Shown here in pieces: positions 44,314 through 53,595 of a DNA stretch of 64,000 nucleotides (position 1 is its first letter; each line of letters opens with the position of its first letter). The stretch spans positions 1-64,000 of the forward strand of contig PTKV01000006.1 in the NCBI GenBank assembly GCA_002937895.1, in the 5' to 3' direction. Position numbers and translations under genes: made by a program. This stretch comes from Alphaproteobacteria bacterium MarineAlpha5_Bin9 (lineage in GTDB: Bacteria; Pseudomonadota; Alphaproteobacteria; HIMB59; GCA-002718135). The notes beneath the pieces were generated by a model. The model did no database searches and was not told where the DNA came from. It was given only the letters and a program-made list of their open reading frames with translations.

Positions 44314-44829
44314 TTAATTATATTTTTTTAAATAAAAAGAATATAAATACATATAGAATCCCCAAAATATTATCATTATAATAAGATAAATATAAATATT
44401 TCTGCTTTCAGCAATACCTAATATAATACCTGCATAATAAGTAAATGGGACAAATATAATACCTAATAATATTGATATAAAAGTTTTATACTTTAGAAAA
44501 ATTAAAACTTTATCAAATAAAGTCGCGAAACTTAACCATAAAGTTATAAACCAAATGGGAAGTAAACCAATATTTAAATTAGAATTAATTACGTAAAGAT
44601 TTAAATAACTATTTAAACTATCAAACAAATATCCTAATGAAGCAAAATATAGACATGTTTTAAGAGTATTTTTAATATTATCACTAAAATAAATATAAAC
44701 AGACAAATAAATTATACCAGCTATAAAACCCGACAAAGGTAAATCATAAATTTCTCCAAAAACTGAAAAAAACCAAACTAATTGGAATCCTGTAAAAATA
44801 ATAAAATTTCGATAAAAAATTTTTAACAT
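44314..44829 (-). CDS. DUF2878-like membrane protein
   Basis: Multi-TM 171 aa; FQLVWFFSVFGE...LPIWFITLWLSFATLFD; same cluster as Cfa/DUF1365/FAD oxidase. Confidence 0.72.
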   Translation of the reverse strand: MLKIFYRNFIIFTGFQLVWFFSVFGEIYDLPLSGFIAGIIYLSVYIYFSDNIKNTLKTCLYFASLGYLFDSLNSYLNLYVINSNLNIGLLPIWFITLWLSFATLFDKVLIFLKYKTFISILLGIIFVPFTYYAGIILGIAESRNIYIYLIIMIIFWGFYMYLYSFYLKKYN

Positions 44830-46028
44830 TAAATATTTTTCTTAAGAATAAGCTGTGAAACATCTGTTGAATGAGTAATAAAGCCTGTCTCACAATAACA
44901 AAAATAATATTCCCACATTCTTTTAAATTTATTTGTAAAACCCATTCTTGAAATTTCTTCCCAAGATTTTTGAAAATCTTTATTCCAAATTTTCAAAGTT
45001 TTTGCATAAGATTCTCCAAAACTAGACAATTCATTAATTTTTAAATTTGAAGCTTTACATAAATCAAAAAGTTGATTCTTTGATGGAAGAATTCCTCCGG
45101 GAAAAATATATTTTTGAATAAAATCTGGATTATTTTGATAGTTTAAAGCTCTCTTTTCATCAATTGTAATTACTTGTATTGCTGCTGATCCATTATTATT
45201 TAAAGATTTTGTTATTTTTTCAAAAAAAATAGGCCAATATTTTTTACCGACAGCTTCAAACATTTCTATAGAAGTAATTTGATCATAACTATTATTTATA
45301 TCTCTATAATCTTTTAATTCTAAATTGATTTTTTCCCCAAGACCTTCTTTTTGAATTTCATTAGAAAAGTATTCATATTGTTTTTTTGATATTGTGATAG
45401 CATTAACTTTAGCTCCTATGTTTTTAGCTACAAAAGTTGAAAAACCGCCCCAACCACATCCAATTTCTAATAAAGTTGTATTTTCGTTAATTTTGGATGA
45501 ATTAATTATTTTTTTATATTTATTAATTTGGGCATTCATTAAATTTTTTTGCTTATTATCAAATATTGCTGAAGAATATGTCATAGTGTCATCTAGCCAT
45601 TTTTGATAAAAATCATTACCTAAATCATAATGATATTTTATGTTTTTCTTACTTTTTCTTTTTGTATTTTCATTAAAATGATGCTGAATTTTTCTAAAAA
45701 AATTATATATGGACTTACCTTTAATCAAAATATTGTAACTTTTTTCATTATATTTTGCAAAAAGTAATAATCTGGATAAATTTGAAGTAGAAAAATCATT
45801 TTCAATATAAGAATCTGCTAATGCTATTGATCCTTTTTTTAAAAGTTTTGGTAACAAAGAATAATTATTTAGAGTAATGTCAGCATATATTTCGTCATTA
45901 CTTCCTATAAATTTTCTTTTTCTTCCTGATGGGAAAGTAACTTCGAGAATACCTATTTTAACTTTTGAAAAAATTAAATCATAAGCTTTTTCAGAGGAAA
46001 TATTGAAAAAATTGTCTAAATATTTCAT
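44829..46028 (-). CDS. cyclopropane-fatty-acyl-phospholipid synthase-like SAM methyltransferase
   Basis: YHYDLGNDFYQKWLDDTMTYSSAIF; LLEIGCGWGGFSTFVAKN; SIEMFEAVGKKYW. Confidence 0.92.
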   Translation of the reverse strand: MKYLDNFFNISSEKAYDLIFSKVKIGILEVTFPSGRKRKFIGSNDEIYADITLNNYSLLPKLLKKGSIALADSYIENDFSTSNLSRLLLFAKYNEKSYNILIKGKSIYNFFRKIQHHFNENTKRKSKKNIKYHYDLGNDFYQKWLDDTMTYSSAIFDNKQKNLMNAQINKYKKIINSSKINENTTLLEIGCGWGGFSTFVAKNIGAKVNAITISKKQYEYFSNEIQKEGLGEKINLELKDYRDINNSYDQITSIEMFEAVGKKYWPIFFEKITKSLNNNGSAAIQVITIDEKRALNYQNNPDFIQKYIFPGGILPSKNQLFDLCKASNLKINELSSFGESYAKTLKIWNKDFQKSWEEISRMGFTNKFKRMWEYYFCYCETGFITHSTDVSQLILKKNI

Positions 46029-46811
46029 TTATAATTTTCCTTCATATGTTGATGTATCGATAATTTTTTTGTTTCGAGAATAAAATTTTCCTCCTTTTAA
46101 ATAAATTATTAATGCCTGAAAATGTATTAAGAATATGATTTTAAAAGTTAAAAAAGGAAAAATAAAAAAATATTTAAATAAAATTGAAGAATTAATTTTA
46201 CGTTTTTTCCCAATTTGTGAAGCTATCAAAATTTTTTCATTTTTGTGATTATATTGTTCTATTAATATAGTTAATTTATTAGAAGGAATTTTGGTTATAA
46301 ATTTATAATAGCTGTTCATCTCTATAAAAGGAGAGACATAAAATAATTTTTTACATTTATGAAAATAAGTTTTTTTATTATTACTTTTTGTTGCAAAAAA
46401 ATATGAGTGTTGTTCATTGGAAGTGTTTTTAACTTCATAAAAAACAGCTCTTAATTGATCTTTATCAAAACAAAAAATTATTGATAGCGGATTAAAAACA
46501 TATCCTAATACTCGTGGAAAACATAAAATTTTAATTTTTAGATTTTTTAAATAAATTTTATTCTTTTTTAATTCCTTATTTATAAATAAATTTAGTGGCT
46601 TCCCATTTCTATATCCATGATCTTTTTCATAAAATGAAAAAAAATTAAATCTGTTATATGAAAATGGATAAATACTTTTGTTTAATATACTTAATTCATC
46701 ATAATCAATGTAAAAACTAAAAACCGAATAACTAAATTTATTTTGAAAAGGTAATAATCTATGATGCATAACAATATTTTGAAATATAGAAGTATTGAAA
46801 TCTCTTAACAT
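46029..46811 (-). CDS. DUF1365 family protein
   Basis: VMHHRLLPFQNKFSYSVFSFYIDYDEL; LCFPRVLGYVFNPLSIIFCFD. Confidence 0.9.
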   Translation of the reverse strand: MLRDFNTSIFQNIVMHHRLLPFQNKFSYSVFSFYIDYDELSILNKSIYPFSYNRFNFFSFYEKDHGYRNGKPLNLFINKELKKNKIYLKNLKIKILCFPRVLGYVFNPLSIIFCFDKDQLRAVFYEVKNTSNEQHSYFFATKSNNKKTYFHKCKKLFYVSPFIEMNSYYKFITKIPSNKLTILIEQYNHKNEKILIASQIGKKRKINSSILFKYFFIFPFLTFKIIFLIHFQALIIYLKGGKFYSRNKKIIDTSTYEGKL

Positions 46812-46812
46812 A

Positions 46813-48096
46813 TCAATATGGAAGCCTAGTATAAATATAACTTTTATTTCTCCAAGGCAAAGGGGTTTCTAATAAATTAGCTACATATATTGAAGACTGT
46901 ATACCATCTTCATGAAATCCATAGCCTATGTAAGCTCCACAAAAATATGTGTTTTGTTTTCCTTGAATGCTTTTTATTTTTTTTTGAGCTTTAAGCATAT
47001 TTAAATCAAAACAAATATGTTGAAAATTATGTTTATCATAAAAATTTTTTGGTTCAATAAAAGGATTTATAGTAACAAAATAATTTTTTTTTGATTTAAT
47101 TTTCTGTAATAAATTCATCCAATACGTCAAACAAAAACTATTATATTTTATTTCAGAATAAATAAAATTCCAACTTGACCACAAATTTTTATCTTTTGGC
47201 ATAAAATTTATATCAGAATGCAAATATGCTATATTTTGTGTATATTTAAATTTTGTAAAAATATTTTTCTCTAATTGAGTGGGATTATTTAAGATCTTTA
47301 AAATTTCGTTAGCATTAGTTGCAAAGATTACTTTATCAAATGAGGCAATTTTTTTATCATACTTTATAATTACATTATTTTTTTTTCGAAAAATTTTTAT
47401 TTTTTTAACTTTAATTAAAGTTTTAAATTTTTTATTTTTTAAAATTTTGTTTATATAACTGACACTGCCATTTTCGATAAATTTCCATTGAGGTCGATTT
47501 GAAAAATCAAATAAATTATGATTATTAAAAAAAGATATAAATGCTTTTAGTGGAAATTTTTTTACATCTTTAGAATTAGATGACCAAATTGAACATATTA
47601 ATGGATAAATATGGTAATTAATTAAACTTTCTGAAAATTTGTTTTTTTTTAAAAAATCATCAATTGTTAAATCTTCCAAAGAATTTAAATCTAATTTTTT
47701 ACATAACTTATAAAATCTTCTTATTTCTAAAACAAATCTCCAAAAAGAAAATGAAAATAATCTTAAAATTTTAGAAAAAATGGTTAACAAATTCCTGCCA
47801 CTATATTCAAAATCTTTATTTAAATTTGTAAAAGCAAAAGACATGTTCGAATTTTTAGATTTAATTTTTAAATGATTTAAAAATGATTTAAATTGTAGAT
47901 AATTTTTATCATTATAAACAATAAATCCTGTATCTATATTTATTCCATCAATTTTAAGAGTTCTGGTGTGGCCTCCTAAATAATCATTTTTTTCAAATAA
48001 TGTTATTGAGTATTTTTTTGATAATATATAGCTAGCACTTAAACCACTAATCCCAGAACCAATAATTGCTATTTTTTTTTTACTCACCTCTGACAC
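46813..48096 (-). CDS. FAD-dependent amine-oxidase-like protein (COG2907 type)
   Basis: KIAIIGSGISGLSASYILSKKYSITLFEKNDYLGGHTRTL; TYFCGAYIGYGFHEDGIQSS. Confidence 0.9.
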   Translation of the reverse strand: MSEVSKKKIAIIGSGISGLSASYILSKKYSITLFEKNDYLGGHTRTLKIDGINIDTGFIVYNDKNYLQFKSFLNHLKIKSKNSNMSFAFTNLNKDFEYSGRNLLTIFSKILRLFSFSFWRFVLEIRRFYKLCKKLDLNSLEDLTIDDFLKKNKFSESLINYHIYPLICSIWSSNSKDVKKFPLKAFISFFNNHNLFDFSNRPQWKFIENGSVSYINKILKNKKFKTLIKVKKIKIFRKKNNVIIKYDKKIASFDKVIFATNANEILKILNNPTQLEKNIFTKFKYTQNIAYLHSDINFMPKDKNLWSSWNFIYSEIKYNSFCLTYWMNLLQKIKSKKNYFVTINPFIEPKNFYDKHNFQHICFDLNMLKAQKKIKSIQGKQNTYFCGAYIGYGFHEDGIQSSIYVANLLETPLPWRNKSYIYTRLPY

Positions 48097-48153
48097 TCTT
48101 TAATTTAATGTATATAAGATATTTAGTATATATGCCTAATTTGAAAAGGATAA

Positions 48154-48348
48154 TTATTTACTATGTGGAGGCATTTTTTTTTCAACAAACCACACATGTT
48201 TTTTTAAGACTGGATCATATTTTTTCATTCTTAACTTTTCAGAAACTTTAAGACCTTTAGTAGGTTTTCTTACAATATATTTAGTCCCAGTTTTTTTATT
48301 TTCTTCTGGTACTAGTTGTTTAAGAGCATATGAAGATTTTTTTGCCAT
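48154..48348 (-). CDS. rpmG: 50S ribosomal protein L33-like
   Basis: GTKYIVRKPTKGLKVSEKLRMKKYDPVLKKHVWFVEKK. Confidence 0.83.
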   Translation of the reverse strand: MAKKSSYALKQLVPEENKKTGTKYIVRKPTKGLKVSEKLRMKKYDPVLKKHVWFVEKKMPPHSK

Positions 48349-48390
48349 ATGACTCTTTATAACTTATTCATTAGAATTTGATAGTTTTTT

Positions 48391-49326
48391 TTAAAAAAAA
48401 TTAAATATTGTTTGCTTTATGTAAGGATTATATCTCCCTCTTTTTTTAGCTAATTCTATTTGTTTATTTCTTTCCCGCAATTTTAATCTTTTAGCTTTGC
48501 TTAACAAATTATAACAATTTTTACAACTTACACCCTTTTCATATTTTTTTGATTTTTTATCATTATTCTTTATTGGCAATCTGCACCCATGACATAAATC
48601 ATAACTACCTTTTCTTAATTCATTTTTAAGAGAAACCCTATTATCAAAAACAAAACACTCCCCAATCCATTTAGATTTTTCTTTAGAAGTTACTTCTAAA
48701 TATTTCAAAATTCCTCCCTTCAATTGATAAATATCCTTATATCCTTTTTTAATCATATAAGCTGATGCTTTTTCACATCTAATGCCTCCTGTGCAAAACA
48801 TAGCAATTTTTTTATTTTTTTTTATTTCAGTATTATTTTTTATAAATGTTTTAAAATCAGAAAATTTATCTAATTGTGGATTAACTGCATTTTTAAAAGT
48901 TCCTATTTTTATTTCAAATTTATTTCTCAAATCAATCAAAATTGTGTCTTTTGATCCTATTAAAGTATTCCATTTTTTTGGGGGAATATGTGTTGCAGTA
49001 TTTTTTTCTACATCTAAATTACTTTTAGCAAATGTAATAATTTCTTTTTTTATTTTAATTTTCATTCTGTTAAATGGCATATATTTATATTTACTATATT
49101 TGGCTTCTATTCTTTTAAAACCCAAATTTTTGATTTTATCTTCAAATTCAATTACAGGTTTTTCTAAACCTGCTATAGTGCCATTTATACCTTCAGAAGC
49201 TAAAATTATTGTTCCTCGAATTTTATTAAATGAACAGTATTGAGATAGAACACGCTTTAAATCATTAATTTTGATAATTTTTCTAAATTGATAGAAAGTA
49301 AATATGGTAAAATTATTATTATTCAT
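48391..49326 (-). CDS. trhO: rhodanese-domain tRNA uridine 5-hydroxylase (TrhO/YceA family)
   Basis: FCTGGIRCEKASAYMIKKGYKDIYQLKGGILKYLE; GECFVFDNRVSL; C-terminal CHGCR...CKNC. Confidence 0.9.
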   Translation of the reverse strand: MNNNNFTIFTFYQFRKIIKINDLKRVLSQYCSFNKIRGTIILASEGINGTIAGLEKPVIEFEDKIKNLGFKRIEAKYSKYKYMPFNRMKIKIKKEIITFAKSNLDVEKNTATHIPPKKWNTLIGSKDTILIDLRNKFEIKIGTFKNAVNPQLDKFSDFKTFIKNNTEIKKNKKIAMFCTGGIRCEKASAYMIKKGYKDIYQLKGGILKYLEVTSKEKSKWIGECFVFDNRVSLKNELRKGSYDLCHGCRLPIKNNDKKSKKYEKGVSCKNCYNLLSKAKRLKLRERNKQIELAKKRGRYNPYIKQTIFNFF

Positions 49327-49356
49327 TTAGGACATTAATTAAAATTAATTCATAAA

Positions 49357-50259
49357 TTGCAAATGGATACAAATCAAAAAGAATTTAATATTAAAAAATT
49401 GATTTCTAACTATTCTATAGAAACTACCCCACAAGTATATTTGAAATATGGCGGTTTTCATGAATTTCTAACAAATCATAATGATATATATGTTACATTT
49501 TTACCTAATGAAAATAGTAAAAATGTAATACAAACATGTAAAAAAATAAACGAAGAAGGTTTAAATGCTATACCACATCTGCCTGCTAGAAATATTGAAA
49601 ATAATGAAGAATTAAATACTTTTATAGCTAGCTTATCTGAAATTGCTGGATGTAAAAAAATTTTATTAATAGCAGGAAGTGGTAAAAAAAAAGGAAGCAT
49701 CGGTTCTTCTATAGAAGTTTTAGAAACAGGATTTTTATCTAAATATAATTTTGTTCAGGTAGGAGTGGCAGGTCATCCTGATGGGAGTATAGATATTTCA
49801 AAAAAAGAATTAGATGATGCTATAATTTCAAAAAATAAAATAGCTAAAGATGTTGATTATAAAATATATATTGTTACACAATTTTTTTTTGAAATTGCTA
49901 GTTTTATAAAATGGGAAAAACATATTAATAAAATAGGAAATCAATTAGATATACATGCAGGAATACCTGGACCAGCTACATTAAAAACACTAATCAGCTA
50001 TGCTAAATCCTGTGGAATAAGTAATTCAATAAGATTTTTATCAAAACAAGCATTTAATTTATCAAAATTAGCTACTACAAACTGCCCAGATAAACTAATA
50101 ACAGAATTAAGCATTTATAAAGATGAAAATTCACTAACAAAATTAAAAAAAATTCATATGTATCCATTTGGAGGTATTAAAAAAACCTCAAACTGGATAA
50201 ATTCAATAAATAACTCCACTTTAAAATTTAATAGTAAGAATGAATTTACTATTATTTAA
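49357..50259 (+). CDS. divergent methylenetetrahydrofolate reductase (MetF family)
   Basis: VGVAGHPDGSIDI, IVTQFFFEIASFIKW, IHAGIPGPATLKTLISYAKSCG; N-terminus SIETTPQ in place of the canonical SFEFFPP. Confidence 0.78.
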   Translation: MQMDTNQKEFNIKKLISNYSIETTPQVYLKYGGFHEFLTNHNDIYVTFLPNENSKNVIQTCKKINEEGLNAIPHLPARNIENNEELNTFIASLSEIAGCKKILLIAGSGKKKGSIGSSIEVLETGFLSKYNFVQVGVAGHPDGSIDISKKELDDAIISKNKIAKDVDYKIYIVTQFFFEIASFIKWEKHINKIGNQLDIHAGIPGPATLKTLISYAKSCGISNSIRFLSKQAFNLSKLATTNCPDKLITELSIYKDENSLTKLKKIHMYPFGGIKKTSNWINSINNSTLKFNSKNEFTII

Positions 50260-50292
50260 TATAAATAAGATATAAAAGAAATTTGAATATTT

Positions 50293-51960
50293 ATGGTGCT
50301 AACTGACATTGAAATTGCGAGAAAAAGTTCAAAAAAGAGAATTAAAGATATTGCAAAATCCCTAAACTTACCGGAAAAATATTTGCAATCATTTGGAGAT
50401 AATATCGCAAAAATTGACTCAGAAAAATTAAAAATAAAAAATAAAAAAAAATCTAAACTTATTCTAATGACAGCAATTACACCTACTCCTGCAGGTGAAG
50501 GAAAAACTACTACATCTGTCGGTTTAACAGATGGTCTTTGTAAAATAGGAAAAAAAAGTATCGTTTGTCTTAGAGAGCCTAGCTTAGGACCTAGTTTTGG
50601 AATGAAGGGAGGTGCTGCTGGAGGTGGCTACTCTCAAGTTGTTCCTATGGAGGAAATAAATCTTCATTTTACCGGAGATTTTCATGCTATTACATCAGCT
50701 AATAATTTATTGGCATCTTTAATAGACAATCATATTTATTGGGGTAATAAACTAAAAATTGATCAACGAAGAATAACTTGGAAAAGATGTATTGATTTAA
50801 ATGATCGTGCCTTAAGAGAAATTACTTCAAATTTAGGAGGTGTAGTTAATGGCTTTCCTAGAATTGATGGTTTTAATATTACTGTAGCATCTGAAGTTAT
50901 GGCTATTTTTTGTTTATCATCAAATATAAAAGATCTTGAAAGAAGGCTCTCAAATATTATAATAGGCTATACTAAAGAAAAAGAAGCAGTTTATGCAAAA
51001 GATCTAAATGCTCAAGGAGCAATGACTGTCTTATTGAAAGAAGCCTTAAAACCTAATTTGGTTCAAACTCTTGAAAATAATCCTGCGATAATTCATGGCG
51101 GTCCTTTTGCTAATATTGCACACGGATGTAACAGCCTGATAGCAACTAAGACTGCACTTAATCTAGCAGATTACGTAGTAACAGAAGCAGGTTTTGGTGC
51201 TGATTTAGGTGCAGAAAAATTTATCAATATAAAATGCAGAATTGGAAATATTCAACCTGATGTAGTTGTAATAGTAGCCACAATTAGAGCTTTAAAAATG
51301 CATGGTGGAGTTGAAAAAAATAATCTACAAAAAAAAGATACCCATTCGGTTAAGATAGGAATGTCAAATCTAAAAAGACATATAGACAATATGAAAAAAT
51401 TTGGGGTTCCTGCTATAGTAGCTATTAATCATTTTAGTAAAGATTCTGATGATGAAATAAAAATTGTCGAAGAAGAATGTAAGAAAATTGGAGTAGATGC
51501 TATTTTATGTAAACATTGGGAAAATGGTGGAAGTGGAACAATAGATTTAGCAAATAAAGTTGTAGAACTATCTGAGCAAAAAAATAATTTTAATGTTATT
51601 TATGAAAATAATATTTCACTAATTGATAAAATTAAAACAATTGTAAAAGAGATATATAGGGCTGATGATGTTGTAGCTGATCAAAAAATTAGAAACGAAT
51701 TAAAAAATTTTGAGAATAATGGATGCAAAAATTATCCTATTTGTATAGCTAAAACTCAATATAGCTTTTCTACTGATCCATCACTTAAAGGAGCACCAGT
51801 AAATCATGTAGTTCCAATAAAAGAAGTTAGATTGGCAAATGGAGCAGAATTTATCGTTGTAATTTGTGGAGAAATAAGAACTATGCCAGGTCTTCCAAGT
51901 AAGCCAGCTTCAAAATCTATCTTCTTAGATAAAGATGGAAAAATACATGGACTTTTTTAA
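50293..51960 (+). CDS. fhs: formate-tetrahydrofolate ligase
   Basis: [63 protein letters not shown]. Confidence 0.96.
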   Translation: MVLTDIEIARKSSKKRIKDIAKSLNLPEKYLQSFGDNIAKIDSEKLKIKNKKKSKLILMTAITPTPAGEGKTTTSVGLTDGLCKIGKKSIVCLREPSLGPSFGMKGGAAGGGYSQVVPMEEINLHFTGDFHAITSANNLLASLIDNHIYWGNKLKIDQRRITWKRCIDLNDRALREITSNLGGVVNGFPRIDGFNITVASEVMAIFCLSSNIKDLERRLSNIIIGYTKEKEAVYAKDLNAQGAMTVLLKEALKPNLVQTLENNPAIIHGGPFANIAHGCNSLIATKTALNLADYVVTEAGFGADLGAEKFINIKCRIGNIQPDVVVIVATIRALKMHGGVEKNNLQKKDTHSVKIGMSNLKRHIDNMKKFGVPAIVAINHFSKDSDDEIKIVEEECKKIGVDAILCKHWENGGSGTIDLANKVVELSEQKNNFNVIYENNISLIDKIKTIVKEIYRADDVVADQKIRNELKNFENNGCKNYPICIAKTQYSFSTDPSLKGAPVNHVVPIKEVRLANGAEFIVVICGEIRTMPGLPSKPASKSIFLDKDGKIHGLF

Positions 51961-51971
51961 AATTTTTAATT

Positions 51972-53237
51972 TTGATGAATAAAAAACCAAAAAAATATTC
52001 AGTTTTTTCACTAATTAAAAATGCATTTACTTATCACGAAAATTGGCAACCTGCATGGAGGTCTCCTGAACCAAAAAAAGAATACGATGCTATTATTATT
52101 GGTGGGGGAGGACATGGATTAACTACTGCTTATTATCTAGCTAAGAATCATGACTTAAAAAATATTGCAGTAATTGAAAAAGGTTGGATTGGTGGAGGAA
52201 ATACAGGAAGAAATACAACAATAATCAGATCTAATTATTTATGGGATCAGAGTGCTGCTCTTTATGAACATGCACTTAAATTGTGGGAAAGTATGTCTCA
52301 AGAATTGAATTATAATGTAATGTTTTCTCAAAGAGGAGTTATGAATGTTGCACATAATCTTCATGATGTTAGAGAATTAAAACGAAGGTGGCATTCAAAT
52401 CGCTTAAATGACATTGATTGTGAATGGTTAGATACCAATCAAGTAAAGAAATTTTGCCCAATTATTAATACATCTCAAAATATTAGATATCCAGTTTTAG
52501 GAGCCACTCTTCAAAGAAGAGCTGGAACTGCTAGGCATGATGCAGTAGCTTGGGGATATGCAAGAGGGGCTGACGCTATGGGGGTAGATATTATTCAAAA
52601 CTGTGAAGTAACAAATATAATTGTTCAAAATGGACAAGTTACAGGAATAGAAACTAACAAGGGTAAAATTAAATCAAAAAAAATTGGAGTAGTAGCTGCA
52701 GGTCATTCAAGTGTTATTGCTAATATGGTAGGAATTAGATTACCATTAGAAAGTAGACCTTTGCAGGCTCTAGTGTCTGAACCTGTAAAACCTATTCTTG
52801 ATACAGTAGTTATGTCAAATACTATTCATGCTTATGTATCTCAATCAGATAAAGGAGAATTAGTTATAGGAGCTGGAACTGATAGCTATACATCATATAC
52901 ACAAAGAGGTGGTTTTAACATCGTTGAAGATACAGTAACTGCAATAGTTGAATTATTTCCTCTTTTTTCTAGAATGAAAATGTTAAGGCATTGGGGTGGA
53001 ATAGTAGATATTTGTCCTGATGCTAGTCCAATTATAAGTAAAACGCATATCAATGGTCTATTTTTTAATTGTGGTTGGGGAACCGGTGGATTCAAAGCCA
53101 CACCAGGATCAGGATGGGTATTTGCACACACAATAGCTAATAATGAACCTCATAAATTAAATGAGCCATTTAGTATTAATAGATTTTCAAGTGGGGAGTT
53201 AGTTGATGAGCATGGGGCAGCAGCAGTAGCGCATTAA
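51972..53237 (+). CDS. soxB: sarcosine oxidase beta subunit
   Basis: [53 protein letters not shown]. Confidence 0.95.
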   Translation: MMNKKPKKYSVFSLIKNAFTYHENWQPAWRSPEPKKEYDAIIIGGGGHGLTTAYYLAKNHDLKNIAVIEKGWIGGGNTGRNTTIIRSNYLWDQSAALYEHALKLWESMSQELNYNVMFSQRGVMNVAHNLHDVRELKRRWHSNRLNDIDCEWLDTNQVKKFCPIINTSQNIRYPVLGATLQRRAGTARHDAVAWGYARGADAMGVDIIQNCEVTNIIVQNGQVTGIETNKGKIKSKKIGVVAAGHSSVIANMVGIRLPLESRPLQALVSEPVKPILDTVVMSNTIHAYVSQSDKGELVIGAGTDSYTSYTQRGGFNIVEDTVTAIVELFPLFSRMKMLRHWGGIVDICPDASPIISKTHINGLFFNCGWGTGGFKATPGSGWVFAHTIANNEPHKLNEPFSINRFSSGELVDEHGAAAVAH

Positions 53238-53239
53238 TT

Positions 53240-53593
53240 ATGTTTTTAATTAATTGTCCTTATTGTGGAGAAAGAGATCAGATTGAATTTACTTGTGGAG
53301 GAGAAGCTCATATAATTCGACCTAAAAACCCTCCAGATTTAAGTGATGATCAATGGGCTGATTATCTTTTTATGCGAAAAAATATAAAAGGAGTTCAATT
53401 TGAAAGATGGAATCACTCAAATGGATGTCGTAGATGGTTTAATGTTGTAAGAAATACAGCTACAGATGAAATTATTAAAATTTATAATATGGGAGAAAGT
53501 TCTCCTACTATTAAAGGTAATGAGCCAAAAACTCCATCAGGAGAGCCTAAAATTGGATCTGGGAATATTTCAACTACTTTTGAAAAAAAATAA
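53240..53593 (+). CDS. soxD: sarcosine oxidase delta subunit
   Basis: INCPYCGERDQIEFTCGGEAHIIRP; W-xx-xNGCRRWFNVVRNTATDEI. Confidence 0.94.
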   Translation: MFLINCPYCGERDQIEFTCGGEAHIIRPKNPPDLSDDQWADYLFMRKNIKGVQFERWNHSNGCRRWFNVVRNTATDEIIKIYNMGESSPTIKGNEPKTPSGEPKIGSGNISTTFEKK

Positions 53594-53595
53594 CC

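Noticed and set aside
48782-49243. 153-aa hydrophobic plus ORF
   Set aside because: Antisense to trhO; hydrophobicity reflects Lys/Ile-rich codons on the other strand.
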